A stretch of 32,621 nucleotides of DNA, taken from NCBI GenBank assembly GCA_001953115.1, contig LSSL01003258.1:1-32621 (forward strand), given 5' to 3'. The stretch is from Smittium mucronatum. Taxonomy: Eukaryota > Kickxellomycota > Harpellomycetes > Harpellales > Legeriomycetaceae. The notes beneath the pieces were generated by a model. It did not search any database. It saw only the letters and a list, made by a program, of their open reading frames with translations, and had not been told where the DNA came from. Position 1 is the stretch's first letter. Each line of letters starts with the position of its first letter. A program made the translations under genes and the position numbers. Shown here piece after piece: positions 13,290-26,827 of this stretch.

Positions 13290-14437
13290 CATATAGTAAA
13301 ATTTAATTTAGAGCTAACGCACCATTTGCAATGGCAATGCAATGCATTTTGGTGAGGACAGACCAAATATGTTGACAAAACAGCTTTATTATAGCCAATT
13401 AAATTGTTTTTGCTAGAGTACAAGGTACGCGATCTTGATCTGTCTTTTGTTTTGATACGCTGTGAAAAAACAAAATAATGAACACCATTTGGTTTATTAT
13501 TTCGTGTTACAAAAAAAAAAGGTCTATTTTGATTATTCAGTGCTTGCGTGAATGTGGTTTTAATTACTCGCTTTGATTTATTACGCCATCTATGCCTTTA
13601 AAATGATAACCATTGGGAAAAAGTGTGCTACACCTCACAGCTAATCTAATCGTCTATGCTCGTTCAGTTTGCATAGCTTTTAGACCCTTGTTTCAGAATG
13701 GCTAAAATCTCATTTTTATATTTTCGGTCTTTATAGAAAGTAGCATAAATATGGTTTGTCTGTGACACGCTATCAATAGGGTCATGATTTGTTGAATAAT
13801 TGCCCTTTGTGTTAGTAAAACCTCCAAGAACTTATCTTTGCTTTTTAAAATTCCGCCTCAGTTCAATATGCATTGTTAGCAGGCTAAATCCTAGAAATAT
13901 TTCCTAAACTTTAGTTTGTCCCCGACTTCCTTGTGAAACCACTTCCGTCCAGCCAGTTTCTTTCATATAATCCATTAAATTGAATCCAAATAAAAGCATA
14001 TATATCCATATCATTAGCTGTAAAATGCATATTTAAACCTATAGTCTAACCATAAACATACATGCTTTCCAGCTCACATTTATCTAAATTGGTTATTTAT
14101 TGAAGTATTTTTTAAATACATTTAGCCTTTGATCATGTCTCTCGACATGCTAACCCATCCCATATCTAAAATTTTGCTTTAGTTAAATAATTTACCCATA
14201 AGCATATTAAATACGTTGAATAAATAAACTCATCATTGTCTAGAATTTCTTCACAAAACATTAAGGAGTGCATCTCTTTAGTCCTTAAAAAGTAGTAGTT
14301 ATCAAAATTTTGTCTTAAAATTGGTTCTTTTTATTATTATTACGGAATTTAGTTGGAAATTCCTTAATATTACATCAAACAGACGATTGGGTTATACTCA
14401 CTGGTTATACGTGAGTTTATGTTTTGTATTTTCAAAC
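13290..14437. other. Moderately AT-rich spacer with short minus-strand open frames
   Basis: No gene is supported. On the minus strand, frames of 54-55 codons at 13664-13831 and 14166-14330 read like ordinary soluble protein (the second contains M-H-S-L-M-F-C-E-E-I-L-D-N-D-E-F). They have no recognised motif, no start-to-stop integrity and no convincing splice links, and such lengths are expected by chance at this base composition. They may be remains of an older gene. Confidence 0.35.
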
Positions 14438-14506
14438 AGAAGATCTCCAGCTGTGCAAATAGAAGATCTCCAGCTGTGCAAATAGAAGATCTCCGGCTGT
14501 GCAAAT
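14438..14506. repeat. Three perfect-length tandem copies of a 23-base unit
   Basis: Copies at 14438-14460, 14461-14483 and 14484-14506. Copies 1 and 2 are identical; copy 3 differs by one A-to-G change. Each unit contains the palindrome AGATCT followed two bases later by CAGCTG (CGGCTG in copy 3) and ends TGTGCAAAT. A degenerate partial fourth copy with AGATCT follows at about 14507-14521. The unit is far G+C-richer than its surroundings. Confidence 0.9.
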
Positions 14507-15193
14507 AGAGGCCAGATCTATATTTAAATCCCTAAAAGGTTGATTAACTATAATCATGTCTAAGAATTTATTTTTTAGTCAGAATATTTCGCTAGGTGAT
14601 CATATTAATTTTTATACTCATTATTGGGTAAAAATGAACCACCTTCAAACTATTAATAGAATACTTGATTTAATGGTTGTAAATCATTTATCATTCGCCA
14701 TTTTTAGAAATCATTGATAAAAAAATGAAATAAAACTTTGAAATAAGGCTTATTTTCTCTCCCGATTTTTAAAACCTTAAGGAAATAAATTTGGTTATAT
14801 CAAAATATTAGAAACATGTGGGCTTTTTTTAAAAATAAATAAATAAAAACAGGTCTGTGACTTTGTTGCATTATTGCTTATTTTTATCCAAACAAAATCC
14901 ACGGACAATGCGGTTGATTTAAAAATTATCAATCATCTGTTTTCATTTTTTCTTTCTTGGGCCATATGGTTATAATTATTTTTAAATTTATCTCCGAGCT
15001 CTTCGTCAATTATGCTATTAAGAAGGTATTTTATTAACTGAACTTTTGTGTACTTTTATCATTATAAAATGATAAATACACCCAGTTAAAAGCATAAACT
15101 ATCATTAGTTGTAATCTTAATAAAATAAAGCTCAAAAATCATTAAACTGATATACCAAAAGTATTTTTTTCCAAATAAAAGGTCACCAAGCTA

Positions 15194-15286
15194 TATATTT
15201 TGAATTTTCGACTTTTTAATTTAATTTTTCCTTCGGTATATAAAACATTATGTGAATATATATTACTCGTCAAAATTCAAAATATA
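15194..15286. repeat. Imperfect inverted repeat, arms about 18 bases
   Basis: The left arm 15194-15212 reads TATATTTTGAATTTTCGAC and the right arm 15269-15286 is its reverse complement apart from one missing base. The arms are separated by about 56 bases. AT-rich arms arise easily by chance in this tract, so the call is modest. Confidence 0.4.
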
Positions 15287-15851
15287 CATATTTTCCTAAA
15301 TTTAAAAAACATTTTGTATTTGTTTTAAACTTCTTTCCAACCCATCGAAAATACAAAAAAATATATATCCGCATATATATTATTCAGAGAGTGGTGCTTA
15401 ATTTCTAATATTTCTGAAATTTATTTATTTATTTATTTATCACAGTAATTATAAAAATAAGATCTTGAAAATGATTTGATCGAATTAAATAGTGATAAAA
15501 TTTTAATTTTTGAAAATTTAGATGTTTAAAATATGGTATAAACCCTTTATTTTAAAACATTGAAAAATATCAATCTTAATAAAATAAACTTATATAAAAA
15601 ATTGTGTGAAATATTCACCTTCTCTCAATAAAATTTAAAATAGTAAAGAAGATTTTATATGATATTTTTAAAATAAGTATTTATGATTCTATATAACCGT
15701 AATATATATATTGAAACTCACAATAATTTATGTTCTATCTGAGGGAAAAAATTGAAAAAAGAGTTATTTAATTACACTGGGTTTTTTTAAAAAAATAAAT
15801 ATGAATATACGAATTAAATCTGTTTATTAATTTTAATTTCCCAGAAAAAAA

Positions 15852-15907
15852 CCCCCCCACAAAACTTTAGCTCAGATTCAGGCCAGCTAATTTTGTGGGG
15901 GGGGGGG
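15852..15907. repeat. Long hairpin with C-run and G-run arms
   Basis: The left arm 15852-15872 pairs with the right arm 15885-15903. The outer 13 base pairs are CCCCCCCACAAAA against TTTTGTGGGGGGG, then a two-base bulge (CT), then TTAGCT against AGCTAA, around a 12-base loop. That is 19 pairs, about half of them at the outer end G-C or nearly so, in a region of AT-only filler. The G-run continues to 15907 (11 G in all). Confidence 0.8.
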
Positions 15908-17910
15908 ATATAGAATCGAGCTCTAAAAAAAATGATGTTAAATTCCCCCCAAAAAACTCCATAAAATATATAGACAATTACCATTAAAGTACATTTTTTA
16001 ATCGGTTATGATTTAAAAAATTTGTTTTAACATTATTTTAATTAAGATTTCAGTACTGCCAAAATTTCCAATTTTGAATTAACAAAATTTATAACTGAAA
16101 ATTAAAACTTTTTGGTATTTATTTTGTTATAATATTTAATAAATACCAACTATCCCACAGTTTAATATGATACTTTTTCGTTTATTCGAATTTAATATTT
16201 TTCTAAGATTGGTTTAGTATATCTCATGGTTTATCCTGTCTGCAATCGTCATTTTTTTAATTTTAATCTAAGAAACAAATAAATTTTCTGTTTCATTTGA
16301 ATTCCATTTATTGGATAAATTATTTGAAATAGTGCCTTTTTCGCCATCATTAGGTTTTACGTATAGATCCTTATTTTGAAGAAATTTCATATAAACTCGA
16401 AATTTGATTTTAAACTAATAAAATTACACCACGATAAAAAAAATTCTTTTTATATATACTTGGGTTGTTTTAATTATTTTACATTAAAATTATTAAATTT
16501 ACGGTAAAATCTACTGAAATTTTTAAATAAAAATTGAATCGATTTAATTCTTATAAATGGAAAAACGATGATTTTATAAAAACGCGAAAAATAAAATATT
16601 TACGGAAACTCTGAAATATGCAATTTGAAAATGTTTTTAATTTTATTTATATTTTCCAAATATTAACTATTTCTACAATTCGATATTTAAATTAGCCTAT
16701 TAATTTTAGGAAAAAAAATATTTGACCAAAAAGGCTATTCATGCTCGTTAAATAGAATATGCCTCTAATAAAAAAGATAAAATGAATTTTAATGAAAAAA
16801 AAATAAGTTTAAAGATTCGAAAAATATCCATTCCAAAATGCAAAAAACTTTATAATTTCCTACCATAAGTATTTAAAAAATCAAAAAAAGTTCTATTTTG
16901 ATGACTCTGAGCCTAGTTTTACCTTATTTTCTATTTATTAAAAAACTGATTATTTTAATAAATTATATTACTCACAATTTTTTTGTTAATTGTTTTGATT
17001 TATTCTCATCCTTTTTTTATTTTTATTTTGCTTTCATTGGAAGTGATTTTTTAGAGTATAGTATCCATATTATTAACTAAGCATGAATAAGAATAAAATA
17101 TTGTTAAATGTAAAATTAAATATAAAATATGATCTATCTTTTTTTATAGGAACACTTTTTCAGCCACTCTCACGCAATTTTTTTGAGAAAAGATTAAAAG
17201 AAAATAGAAAATCCCCATAAAATTCTCAATGGAAAAAACTCGAAAACCCAAATATTACTTTACCAAATCTACATTATTATTTTTTATATTTTTCCGGCAT
17301 TGAATCAATAAAATAACTTTTACCAATAGCCTATATATTTTACAACATAACTATAATGTTTTCGAGAATAGTTTTAAAGATGATACTGAGGTTTTTTTAT
17401 TAATGAAAACTATCAGAAATTTATAATTTTTACATCATATATAAGTATAAATTCTGTTCATAGTTTTTTTCTCTACGTATATTTGACCCTTAACTAGTGA
17501 TTTTTATTCCTAAGTGGATTTTATCTTATTTGATTAAGAGATGGATTTTTTTTAATAATATTAATTTTATAAAATAAAAAGTTGGCCAATAGTGATGAGG
17601 GAATAGCTTATATAAAGTATACCCATTTATTTTTGCCTAATCCTTTTAAATGTGGATTTGATTTATTTCTGGTTAAATACAAAAAAAAATTCTTGATTAT
17701 AAACTCGAATAAAATGATATGGCCTTAAGATGAAAATTTGAAAAAAAACTAAATCTAGGACGTGCTCTATATTTCAAATATTAATTTATTGTAAAAATTG
17801 ATTTTTTATTTTAAAAAAGAAATTTTTAAAGGTGGTAGGACGCTTATTTTTATTAAATACCAAGTAATCAAAAATTAAATACCCGTTTTAGTTTTAATAT
17901 TATATTGGTA

Positions 17911-17931
17911 AATAATAATAATAATAATAAA
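17911..17931. repeat. AAT trinucleotide microsatellite
   Basis: About seven uninterrupted AAT units in the AT-rich tract. Confidence 0.8.
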
Positions 17932-19710
17932 TGATGAAATAGAGCTATAATAACGTTTGAAAGATTGTAAATATAAAATATTAGCATAATTAACAGAATC
18001 ATATTTTGATTAGCTAGAAAAATGATTATATTCTATTAAACTGAATAATGTTATCCGCATACCTTCTATATATATATATATACTTATTTTTTTTACTTTA
18101 AATTTGTTAAATATTTAGAAAATTCTGTACTTAAATTTTATATAATTTAAATATAAATAATTTACATAAAATTATCTAATTTTTACTTATTTTATTTTTG
18201 AATTCAAATTTATTTAATACACCACATTATACATTTTTAGCACGGTTAGAGCAATAAAAGTGCTCATAGTATAATAAGAAATCCATCTTAGGGAAAAATT
18301 AGAAATTTTTTTTTTTTGATTTTTACAAATATCCAATATATAATAAATTTTTCAGTACTTATTATGCATAAGAAGATTAATTTTTTTAAATATCGCTTAA
18401 TTATTTCGCTTTAAAACACGATATCTATAACTTTAACAAATGATATTTTTTTAAAAATAAAAATAAAAATAAAGTATAAATATAAATAAATAAATAAGAT
18501 CTATTAATCAATCTACCACAGAAACCAAAATATTAAAAATATAAATATTCTATTTTTATTTCGAAACAGTTTCATTTGGGTTAAATTCTGAAAAAAAATT
18601 AATAATCGTTTAAATAAAATTCTATGACCCCCCCCCCCAAATCGAATTTAAAAACGGAGTTATAAATAAAAATTATATTCAGTTAACCCAGAAAGTTTTA
18701 TTCAAGTAAACTAGATAATAAATTTATTTATTGGCAATATTTTAGAGAAAAGCATCTATTTATGTTTAATGAAAATTTTTCTTTTAACAGAAATAAATTG
18801 AATTCCTCTTTTAAAGTACTAGGCACAAGTAATTGGATGTGGTGAAAAATTATAGTGATTTATCGACATTCATATTATTCAATCCTTAATTGAATAAAAT
18901 TAATAATATCCGATAAAATTCCCTCTTAAATAAAACAGATCAAATCCAATTAGGGCTTAAAATCACCAATCAAGGATCAAATTTAAATATCGATCAAAAT
19001 CCGCAGTATATATATATTAATAAAAAAAATTATTGATTTCAAATTATAAAAAAATTTAATTTAGGGATTGAGAATCCTATATAAAGATTTCAACAATATT
19101 AGTTATTTTCACATATACGTAGAATGAATTTTTTTTAGCCATTTAATAGAGAATTTACTTATTTAATATTTTATATTAAATATAATAAAAAACAGTAAAT
19201 TTTAAAAAATATTATTCAATTTTTTATATGATTAATAAGTTCTAAAGGATATGTGTAAATAAAAATGAGTGATTTTCAATAAAAGTTTAGCGATACTTAG
19301 ATTTGGATATAGTGATATTCAACATTAAAGAAAAGTGTTTTTTTTTTATGAGAATTATTTCTTAATATATGTTTTATTTTCAAATTAAATAAAACCTTTT
19401 CAAAATATAGATGGTTTTTGAGATCCAAATATTATTATTATTCTTGATATACACCAGTGATTTTATTTATTAAGTTATGCCAAATTTACTTTCCACACTT
19501 CTTAAAATAGAATAAAATTTACGTTACCGGAAAATTTTAATAATTTTAACAGGTATCAAAGTAATGATGTATATTTTTTCTCTAAATAATTTTTTATATT
19601 TTAACAAATAAGGAGAATATTTGATCTAGCACTATATTTTAAAGTAAAACGGTTACACCTTTATTCAAAAGATATTAATTCAGCAGTTGATAAAATTCAC
19701 AAATGATAAT

Positions 19711-19734
19711 CAAAATCAAAATCAAAATCAAAAT
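19711..19734. repeat. CAAAAT hexanucleotide repeat, four copies
   Basis: Four exact tandem hexamers. Confidence 0.85.
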
Positions 19735-22700
19735 TTTCGAAATTTAAAACTATATTATGCAAAATATACAGAGTTTTTACAATAAAAATATTTTGGGTTA
19801 TTTTTTGGGTTATCAATTAGTTTTTTAATTGAGAAATGGCTATCTTAAAAAAATATCGTAGGAACCTTTACATATATGTTAGTCTTTTATTAAATGAATA
19901 AAAATTTTTACTTATATACAAATGACAAAAAAAATCAATTAGAAAATTATGAGTTATATACATATTAGTTAGTTAGATGTAAACACTGTGTGGATGTGAT
20001 ATTTTTTTATTGATTTAGAGATTATATTTCTGTTAATTTTATTTTATCTAATAAAACAACTGATAATGAAATTAAACCTAAAAAATCTCATAATATTTTA
20101 GGGGAGCTATGAAGATGAAGAAAATTACTTTGAAATGATTTTAAAACGGGTTCAATTAGATCCTAATTATTTGAATAATATATTAAAGTGTTATTAAAAA
20201 GATTATCGATCTAAATAATATAATAAGTGAAAAAATAAATAAGATAAGTTTGTTGTTTTTTATTAACTAATAGTACGTAAAAATGGAAAAATATTAACTA
20301 CTGATATGAATATAAGCCAAAAAATAAAAGAATACCAATTAAATATTGACACAATAATATGAGTTACACATAAAATCAATCAAATATTTGTATTTACTAT
20401 AAAAAAAATGTAATTTTTTTGTAATGTGACCATTCATTTATAAAAGAATTTGCATTATTCGTGAATAGGATTATTTATTTAAATAGATGTAAAAAACCAA
20501 ATTACATCTGTTTATTTTTAATATTAAAATTTACATGCTTTTATTGGCATATTTATCCAATTTAAATATCATTTGATACTTAAAATATTACACTTGATAA
20601 TAATCTATTGGTAGTATTCAATAATAATATCCAAAAAGTTGGATCACGATCATATAGAGATCAAAAAAATCAAAAAGATACCACATAAAAAATGAAATAA
20701 ATATAAATTTATCATTAAATTTAAATTTATGATTTTTTTTCCATAATTAAATCACCAGCCAATTTTTAAATATGGATTGATTATTATTCACATTTTAAAT
20801 TTCAAAATAAAGATTTTTTTTCAATTCGCACATATAATATCTGATTTATCTTTTCATAATACCCACCAGTTTTTCAGAAGTTACTTATAATTTTGGAATT
20901 GTCATTATAAATTCAACATATATAAATAATCGAAAAAACTGTATACACTTTTTTCATTTTTTTCTCGTTTTTTATTCAAAAATTGAACATATGGAACATA
21001 TAATTAAATTGAAAATTATATGTCTTTTTATCATTTTATTATTCAAAAATTATTAAAATTTCTTATTTTTTAGAAATCTCGTTTTTATACTATATATTTG
21101 GTTTTTTCTCGAAACTAAACAATAAAAATTTTCTAATAACGAATTTTGGTAGTTTATGTCATAAACATAGTTGTACATGAATTTTTTTATTATTATGACC
21201 AAATTTTAATTAAAATAGCCACAATTAAGAGCTGTGCTAAATAAATGATAAGGATTATTGAAAATGGTGAACTAATACCTAATGAAAAGGTTTTCTCATT
21301 AATAATAGCTGAAATAGTGAAAAAAATATGATATAATGTATATACTGATCCCACCCCTCTAATTTGGTTATTTTTAACTCTTCATGTATATATATATATA
21401 TATATTATCAATATCTTTTAAAAAAATATCATTATTAAAACACGAAAATCTGAAACTTCAATATTCATCGTATTTAATTAGCACATCTAAAAAAATTGTG
21501 TTTTTTGGCTCATTTTTAATAATTCATATTATATAATGTTAATTAAAAATATAATCGAGTTTGTATTTATGCGAAAATAGGTAGATTATGTGCCAATATC
21601 TGATTAAATGCATTTGTTGTATTAAGAATCAATGAAAGTTTTTAGATAATATTTGTTAGAATATATATTAAGAAATTTTGTTTTTTTAAAAAAAAAGCTA
21701 AAAAATAATAAAATAAATTTGACTATTTTTTTAATAATAAAAAGATGTATATCCTTTTATGTGGCTATATTTGTGCTTAAATAGAGAAATTATAAAGGTT
21801 ATTCTATGTCAGAATTAATAAATGAGTAGCAAATTAATATTTTGATTTCATATTTTTCCACACTCTGGAAACTGTTCAAAATACCAAAAATAAAAAATAT
21901 TAATACGATTTTTTATTTAAGCTTGTAATTAAATGAAAAAAAACACCTTAAGACTGTAGTTTAAAAAAGTAAATTATAAATAGAAAAGCAAAAATTCAAA
22001 ATAGCTATATTTCAAATGTGAAAATAAAATCAGAAAAAAAAAGATAAAAGATAAAATGTTATCAAAGCTATAAATTTTTACTTAAAAAAAGATATTTCAG
22101 ATATAATATAAATAATGGTCTATAAAATGTAACTACAAAAATTTCGCAAAAAATATGAATTAGATATATTTTTTACCCTTGAATACATTTTTATTTTGTT
22201 AAGGAAGCCCTTTTAGTATTTTAATCAAAAAAACACAGAAGTTACATACGCTTAAATCGAACAGTTTTAAATTTGGAGAAAAATTATTATTGATGTCATT
22301 TTTTAAATTTGATTTACCTTCAGTTCTAAAACTGCTTCTAAAATATAAATATTATGATCTTGATGATATTAGAATTTTACTATATTATATTTTTATTATA
22401 AAAACTTATAATATACCATGCAAATTTTTTTTGAATATAATTTAAAAATTGTGTAATATAAAAACAAATGTATGGCATAAAAAACCTAAATTGGGTATTC
22501 GAAAAATTTGGTTGTGATTTTTTGTGAATAAAAAAGTTATATTGCGTTAAATATGTATTTTTTTAGTTAATAGCTACATTAAACTGTATTCTCAAAATTT
22601 TCTAAAGTAAGTTTGGCTAATTTCAAAAAATAATATCAGATTTACAAACTGATTTTCCCATATTTTGAAATAATTTGAAATAATTAATAAATAATTAGAT

Positions 22701-24961
22701 ATTTTTTGTAATTTTTAAATAGTAACCATTTTTTCGGGTTATAAAAATATGGTTTTTTTGAAAATATTATCCAAGTGAAATTAAATATATTTAATTAAAG
22801 GCAGTTTCAATATAATTCAAATATTTTATATAATATTTAATGAATATTAATATTTTTTTATATACTGGAAATAAAAAAAGAAATCTGATTAATTTATAGC
22901 ATCTAATTTTTTTTATTTTAAAATTATTATATTCGAATAATTCAGCAGTGATTTTATTCTCGTTCTACTATTTAAAAGATGCATAAATTTTTCCCTAAAA
23001 AAGGAAAAAATTTTAAAAAAAAAATATTAATAAAAAAATATTGAAATAATAAATTGGGTCATATTGTCAAGATATTACCCAATCGATGAAAAATCTTCAA
23101 TTTTCATAGCGCTATTTCCAAAAAGAGAATTTTTTTAGTTAACTTAACAAGTAAACTAAAAGCGGCTCATAATTAATAAATACTCTATATAAATAATATA
23201 TGTTTCGACTATCACTTTTGATTAAAAATATGTCTATTACTTGTAAAAAAGTTAGAAAAAAAAAGCTTAAATATATTTTTTTAAAGATTAACTTATCATT
23301 AAAACGATTTCTTAGTTATTGATTTAATAAATCTTCAATAAATAAATAAACACGTTGTTTAAACTAATTAGATTTAATTTTATTAAAATTCCAAAATAGC
23401 TTACTTTAGTTTCAGTAAAAAGCTGATTAAGTTATATGAGATAGAATAAAGGGGGTTTTCAGGGAATTTTTCAGGGTGATTATCACAGATTGGGATTATT
23501 TATATCTGGGGGTGTAGTTTTTTTACAAGTATACGAAATGCTTTTAATAAAAAACATTACTTTAAAACTGATTTTGTAAATTAGAATAGATAATGTCATA
23601 CTTAGGAGATCATCTAGTAAAAAAAAACCTTTCTATTTTTTTTTCATTAACAGTTTATGATGAAATGTTTTATTATCCAATATATTGAAAAATTTGTCAA
23701 ATTTGGAACCTAAATTAGTTTTTATTAGTCTATTTCCAGGATTGAATTTTTTTTGTTTTTAATTTAATAACACCTAAATATGTACAAAAAAATTACATAA
23801 TGAAGTGATCGCTTGACTAAATTATATCACATATTATATACACACTAGATAAATGATATAAAATAGGATTAGTGAATAAAAGGGTGTTTGAAATCAGAGA
23901 TTGCATTTTAAATACTTCAAAAAAATCTTATTAAAACCTATTATTAGCCCTAAAAAACTTTAATAATTTTTTTATCCAATAAATTGTCCTTAATCAATCA
24001 TAAAATAGATAAAATAAAATAAAATAAAATTTTCAAAATAAAACCCTAACATTCGGGTATTTTTATCCTAGAACTAAAATGAATTAAAATGAGTAGAGTT
24101 ATTATCTCACCGTAAAAAAAAACAACCAAACAAATAACGGCATTCATCCTCGAAATTATATGCGAAAAATAAAATGAAAGTTTCTCGGTGTTTCATCACC
24201 GAAATTATACTATCTGTAGCTAAAAATCAATATATATTCTACACTGAGAATTTAAATTTAAGAAATGTACAAATATATTTGAGATATCTTTTTGATTATA
24301 CTTTATATCTTTTTCACCAAAACAGCTACTAGTTTTTAATTCGACCGGAGAAATTATTCTAATAGCCTCCATAATATACTATTATATGTACTTTTCTCAA
24401 AATTTCACCTTCTGAAATTATTAAACCCTTGAAAAATCTACATACTGTTTTATCAATAATTTTTTACATTTTAACATAGGCCTATAACCCTAAATTAATT
24501 TCAATGACCTCAAAAATTATCGATATTATTTCAGCTAGCAGGCAATTTCCTGTTTGAAAAGTTTTTTTTAATACAGAATTTATTTTTTAAAAAAAAGAAA
24601 GGATTTTTCTTAATGTAATCCGCTCTTCAATTCTTTTTTAACTTACATTTCTTAATATAACTAAAAAAAAACCCAAATTTTTAGTGGTAGATGATCGGAT
24701 TTTAGTTATTTAACACAGGGGAATCTGATTTTTAGTGACAGAGCTATAATGCAGTGATTCGGACCATTATTTGGGGGGGGGGGGGTTAAGAAAATTTTAT
24801 ATTTTAAATGTTTTTTTCCGAAATTTCTGAGTTCATGATAAGAATAGAAAAGTAGATATTTTTTCTTAAACGTATTTTTTTTTGGATATTTTGAATATCC
24901 AAGTTGAAATTCATATTGGTCCGGGATAATATAGAATCACACGGAGTTGATCATGCTGATC

Positions 24962-24986
24962 ACACTAATAGCAGTTATATTAGTGT
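24962..24986. repeat. Hairpin with 9-base-pair perfect stem
   Basis: ACACTAATA (24962-24970) and TATTAGTGT (24978-24986) flank a 7-base loop. A doubled TGATCA palindrome with a three-base spacer lies immediately to the left (about 24949-24963). Confidence 0.55.
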
Positions 24987-25957
24987 TTATATAATTTTAT
25001 TATTATGTAGGTTTATGATAAATATAATAAAGTATTTCTGTTGTAAATAATAAAATATAGAAATGGAAAATGTTCTACAAAAATCCACGGAGTTTTTAGT
25101 ATTTAATTTGAGTAAGAATATTTATTATAAAAATTTCAAAAGTCGTGATAGACTTTTTCTTTGAGTTTTTTTTAGAATTTTTGATCACAGTATGCTATAT
25201 TTTCAGTAACCTAAGAGCTTGAGTAATTCTTTATTTTATCTAGAAAGAATATCTTTCCATTTTTATTTGGTATATGTAAGACATTCATATTAAGAAGTCC
25301 TTTAGTTCACATCTTTTTTATTAAAAAATATATATAATATAATCATGAATTCAATAGATCTGTTAAAAGCTTGAGAAATTTTTTCAAAAAAAGAATAACA
25401 AATATTCCTATATTTATACCATCTTGACCATTAGGTTAAAGATATAAATAGGTTAATACTATTTTTTTTATCGAGGTAAAAGAAAAAAGAGCTAAATAAA
25501 TTCATCTTTTTAAATTTTTATGGTAATTTCACTGCAGTAAATGGACTTTGACGAGAATTTTTTTAAATAATAGTATAGAAAATAACAATTTCTACTAAAG
25601 GCTTGAATTAAAACATAAATTATAGATTTAACCATAAGTCAAATTTAAATAGTTAATTTATGAATCACCCGACAGTCTTAATTTCTATGATGTTTATATT
25701 CTATAAATTATGACCACATTAAATACATACCGTGTAAAAAAATTCTAGAATTCCGAGGAATGATATAGAAATGAAAGCATTTATTTGCTATTTATGAGAC
25801 CGCAAAGAATAGTTAATCCTAATTTTAATGTTTTTTAGAGATAGATAATTTTAAAATCCATAAATCCCAGCTCGCACATAATATAAAAACACGAATCATA
25901 AATACCCCCCCCCCTCTTTTCCCCATTGTTTTGCTAGCTTTACTAGAATTTGAATAG

Positions 25958-26357
25958 AAATATACAAATAGCGAAATTAGAAATCCAAACACTTTTTTCA
26001 AATCTGAAAAAGCGATATTATTAACTTTGGCAATTCAATTCAAGCGAGTTTTAAAGATATATTGGTTAGCATTGTTCGTCGTTCAAAAAGTATTTCCCGA
26101 GATGCTTAAATCATTCGATGTTGAATGTTAGAAGATTCCCAATTTCCAATAGTAATATACATTCTGTTTTATGGGGGGCAAACTTACAAATAAAATGCGA
26201 GAACTGCCCAATTGGAAGTATCACTGATATTCAATATGATTCGTATATTGTTAATATTTGTTTTATAAAAAACGGAAAACATTTTTATCTGCAAAACTGC
26301 CGGACTAGTATTTTCCATTTATTTTATCTTTATAGTAGTATTTATACTCATTTTTGA
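25958..26357 (+). pseudogene. Two-frame coding relic, possibly transposase-derived
   Basis: Two overlapping plus-strand frames stand out in otherwise stop-dense DNA. The first, 25958-26131, is open for 57 codons and includes F-K-R-V-L-K-I-Y-W-L-A-L-F-V-V-Q-K-V-F-P. The second, 26070-26357, is open for 95 codons in a different frame, with an ATG at 26118. The second contains C-E-N-C-P-I-G-S and, about 30 residues later, N-G-K-H-F-Y-L-Q-N-C-R-T-S-I-F. This is loosely like the zinc ribbon at the start of IS1/ISXO2-type transposases, although the third expected cysteine is absent. A gene broken by one frameshift would explain both frames; an exon pair with a small intron is the alternative. Base composition is visibly less AT-rich than the flanks. 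No start or splice sites are secure and the family assignment is a guess. Confidence 0.3.
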
Positions 26358-26827
26358 AGGTAGTTTAGTATTATTTTAAAACAGGTAAATTTTTCTCTGA
26401 TTTTTTTCTAATAATTTATCTTTATGCTCATTAAAACCCATTTTATTATTAGGGGATATTTTTGAATGATTCTAATTATTACTTATTTTAGCTTCTATTT
26501 TTACAAGTAATTATTTTTCAAGGAATTAGCTTTATATAAATGGTTTAATATGATTTATCAGAGTTTGTAAAAAAATGTAAAAATTTTTTATAGAAACAAT
26601 CTAAAATTTGGTACGCAAATAATTGAAAAGAAAAAGAAAATATATTTAGGGAGGTTTCAGTAAGATAATGTAATAAAAAGGAAAATAAGAAAATAAGTAG
26701 GGGTTCGCAAAATATTGCGTTAGAACAGCAGAAGTGGTGTAAAGCTGATTATAATAACAACATGTAAGCGTGTGAGGTCAAGGAGTTGGAGATGACTAAT
26801 TCGACTTGATCAAGGGTAAATATAAAC
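26358..26827. other. 3' flank of SNF7
   Basis: AT-rich spacer containing the SNF7 3' UTR at its right end. No gene and no clear polyadenylation hexamer on the minus strand. Confidence 0.5.

Larger units (their letters stand above)
14522..25957. other. 11.4 kb extremely AT-rich tract with no supported gene
   Basis: The densest AT-rich part of the window. Stops are frequent in all six frames and the only 60-codon frame (16898-17080, plus) is a Phe/Ile/Leu string typical of base composition. Contents I can point to: TTTA repeats at 15421-15440, AAT repeats at 17911-17931, AT repeats near 18067-18082 and 21387-21405, CAAAAT x4 at 19711-19734 and AAAAT x4 at 24011-24030. There is also a strong hairpin at 15852-15903, a smaller one at 24962-24986, and poly-G or poly-C tracts (see the separate finding). 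A GTTGGCCAAT word is at 17581-17590. A transcribed RNA could hide here; I saw no tRNA, rRNA or snRNA signature. Confidence 0.55.

Noticed and set aside
13258..13455. Minus-strand frame of about 65 codons after an acceptor-like TTTTTTCACAG
   Set aside because: It runs straight through the right inverted-repeat arm and has no partner exon; probably chance.
16898..17080. 60-codon hydrophobic plus-strand frame
   Set aside because: Phe/Ile/Leu/Tyr string with no start context, motif or composition change; expected from T-rich DNA.
23445..23579. Plus-strand frame of 44 codons rich in Gly and hydrophobic residues
   Set aside because: Too short, no start codon at its head and no splice partner; likely chance in a locally G-rich patch.
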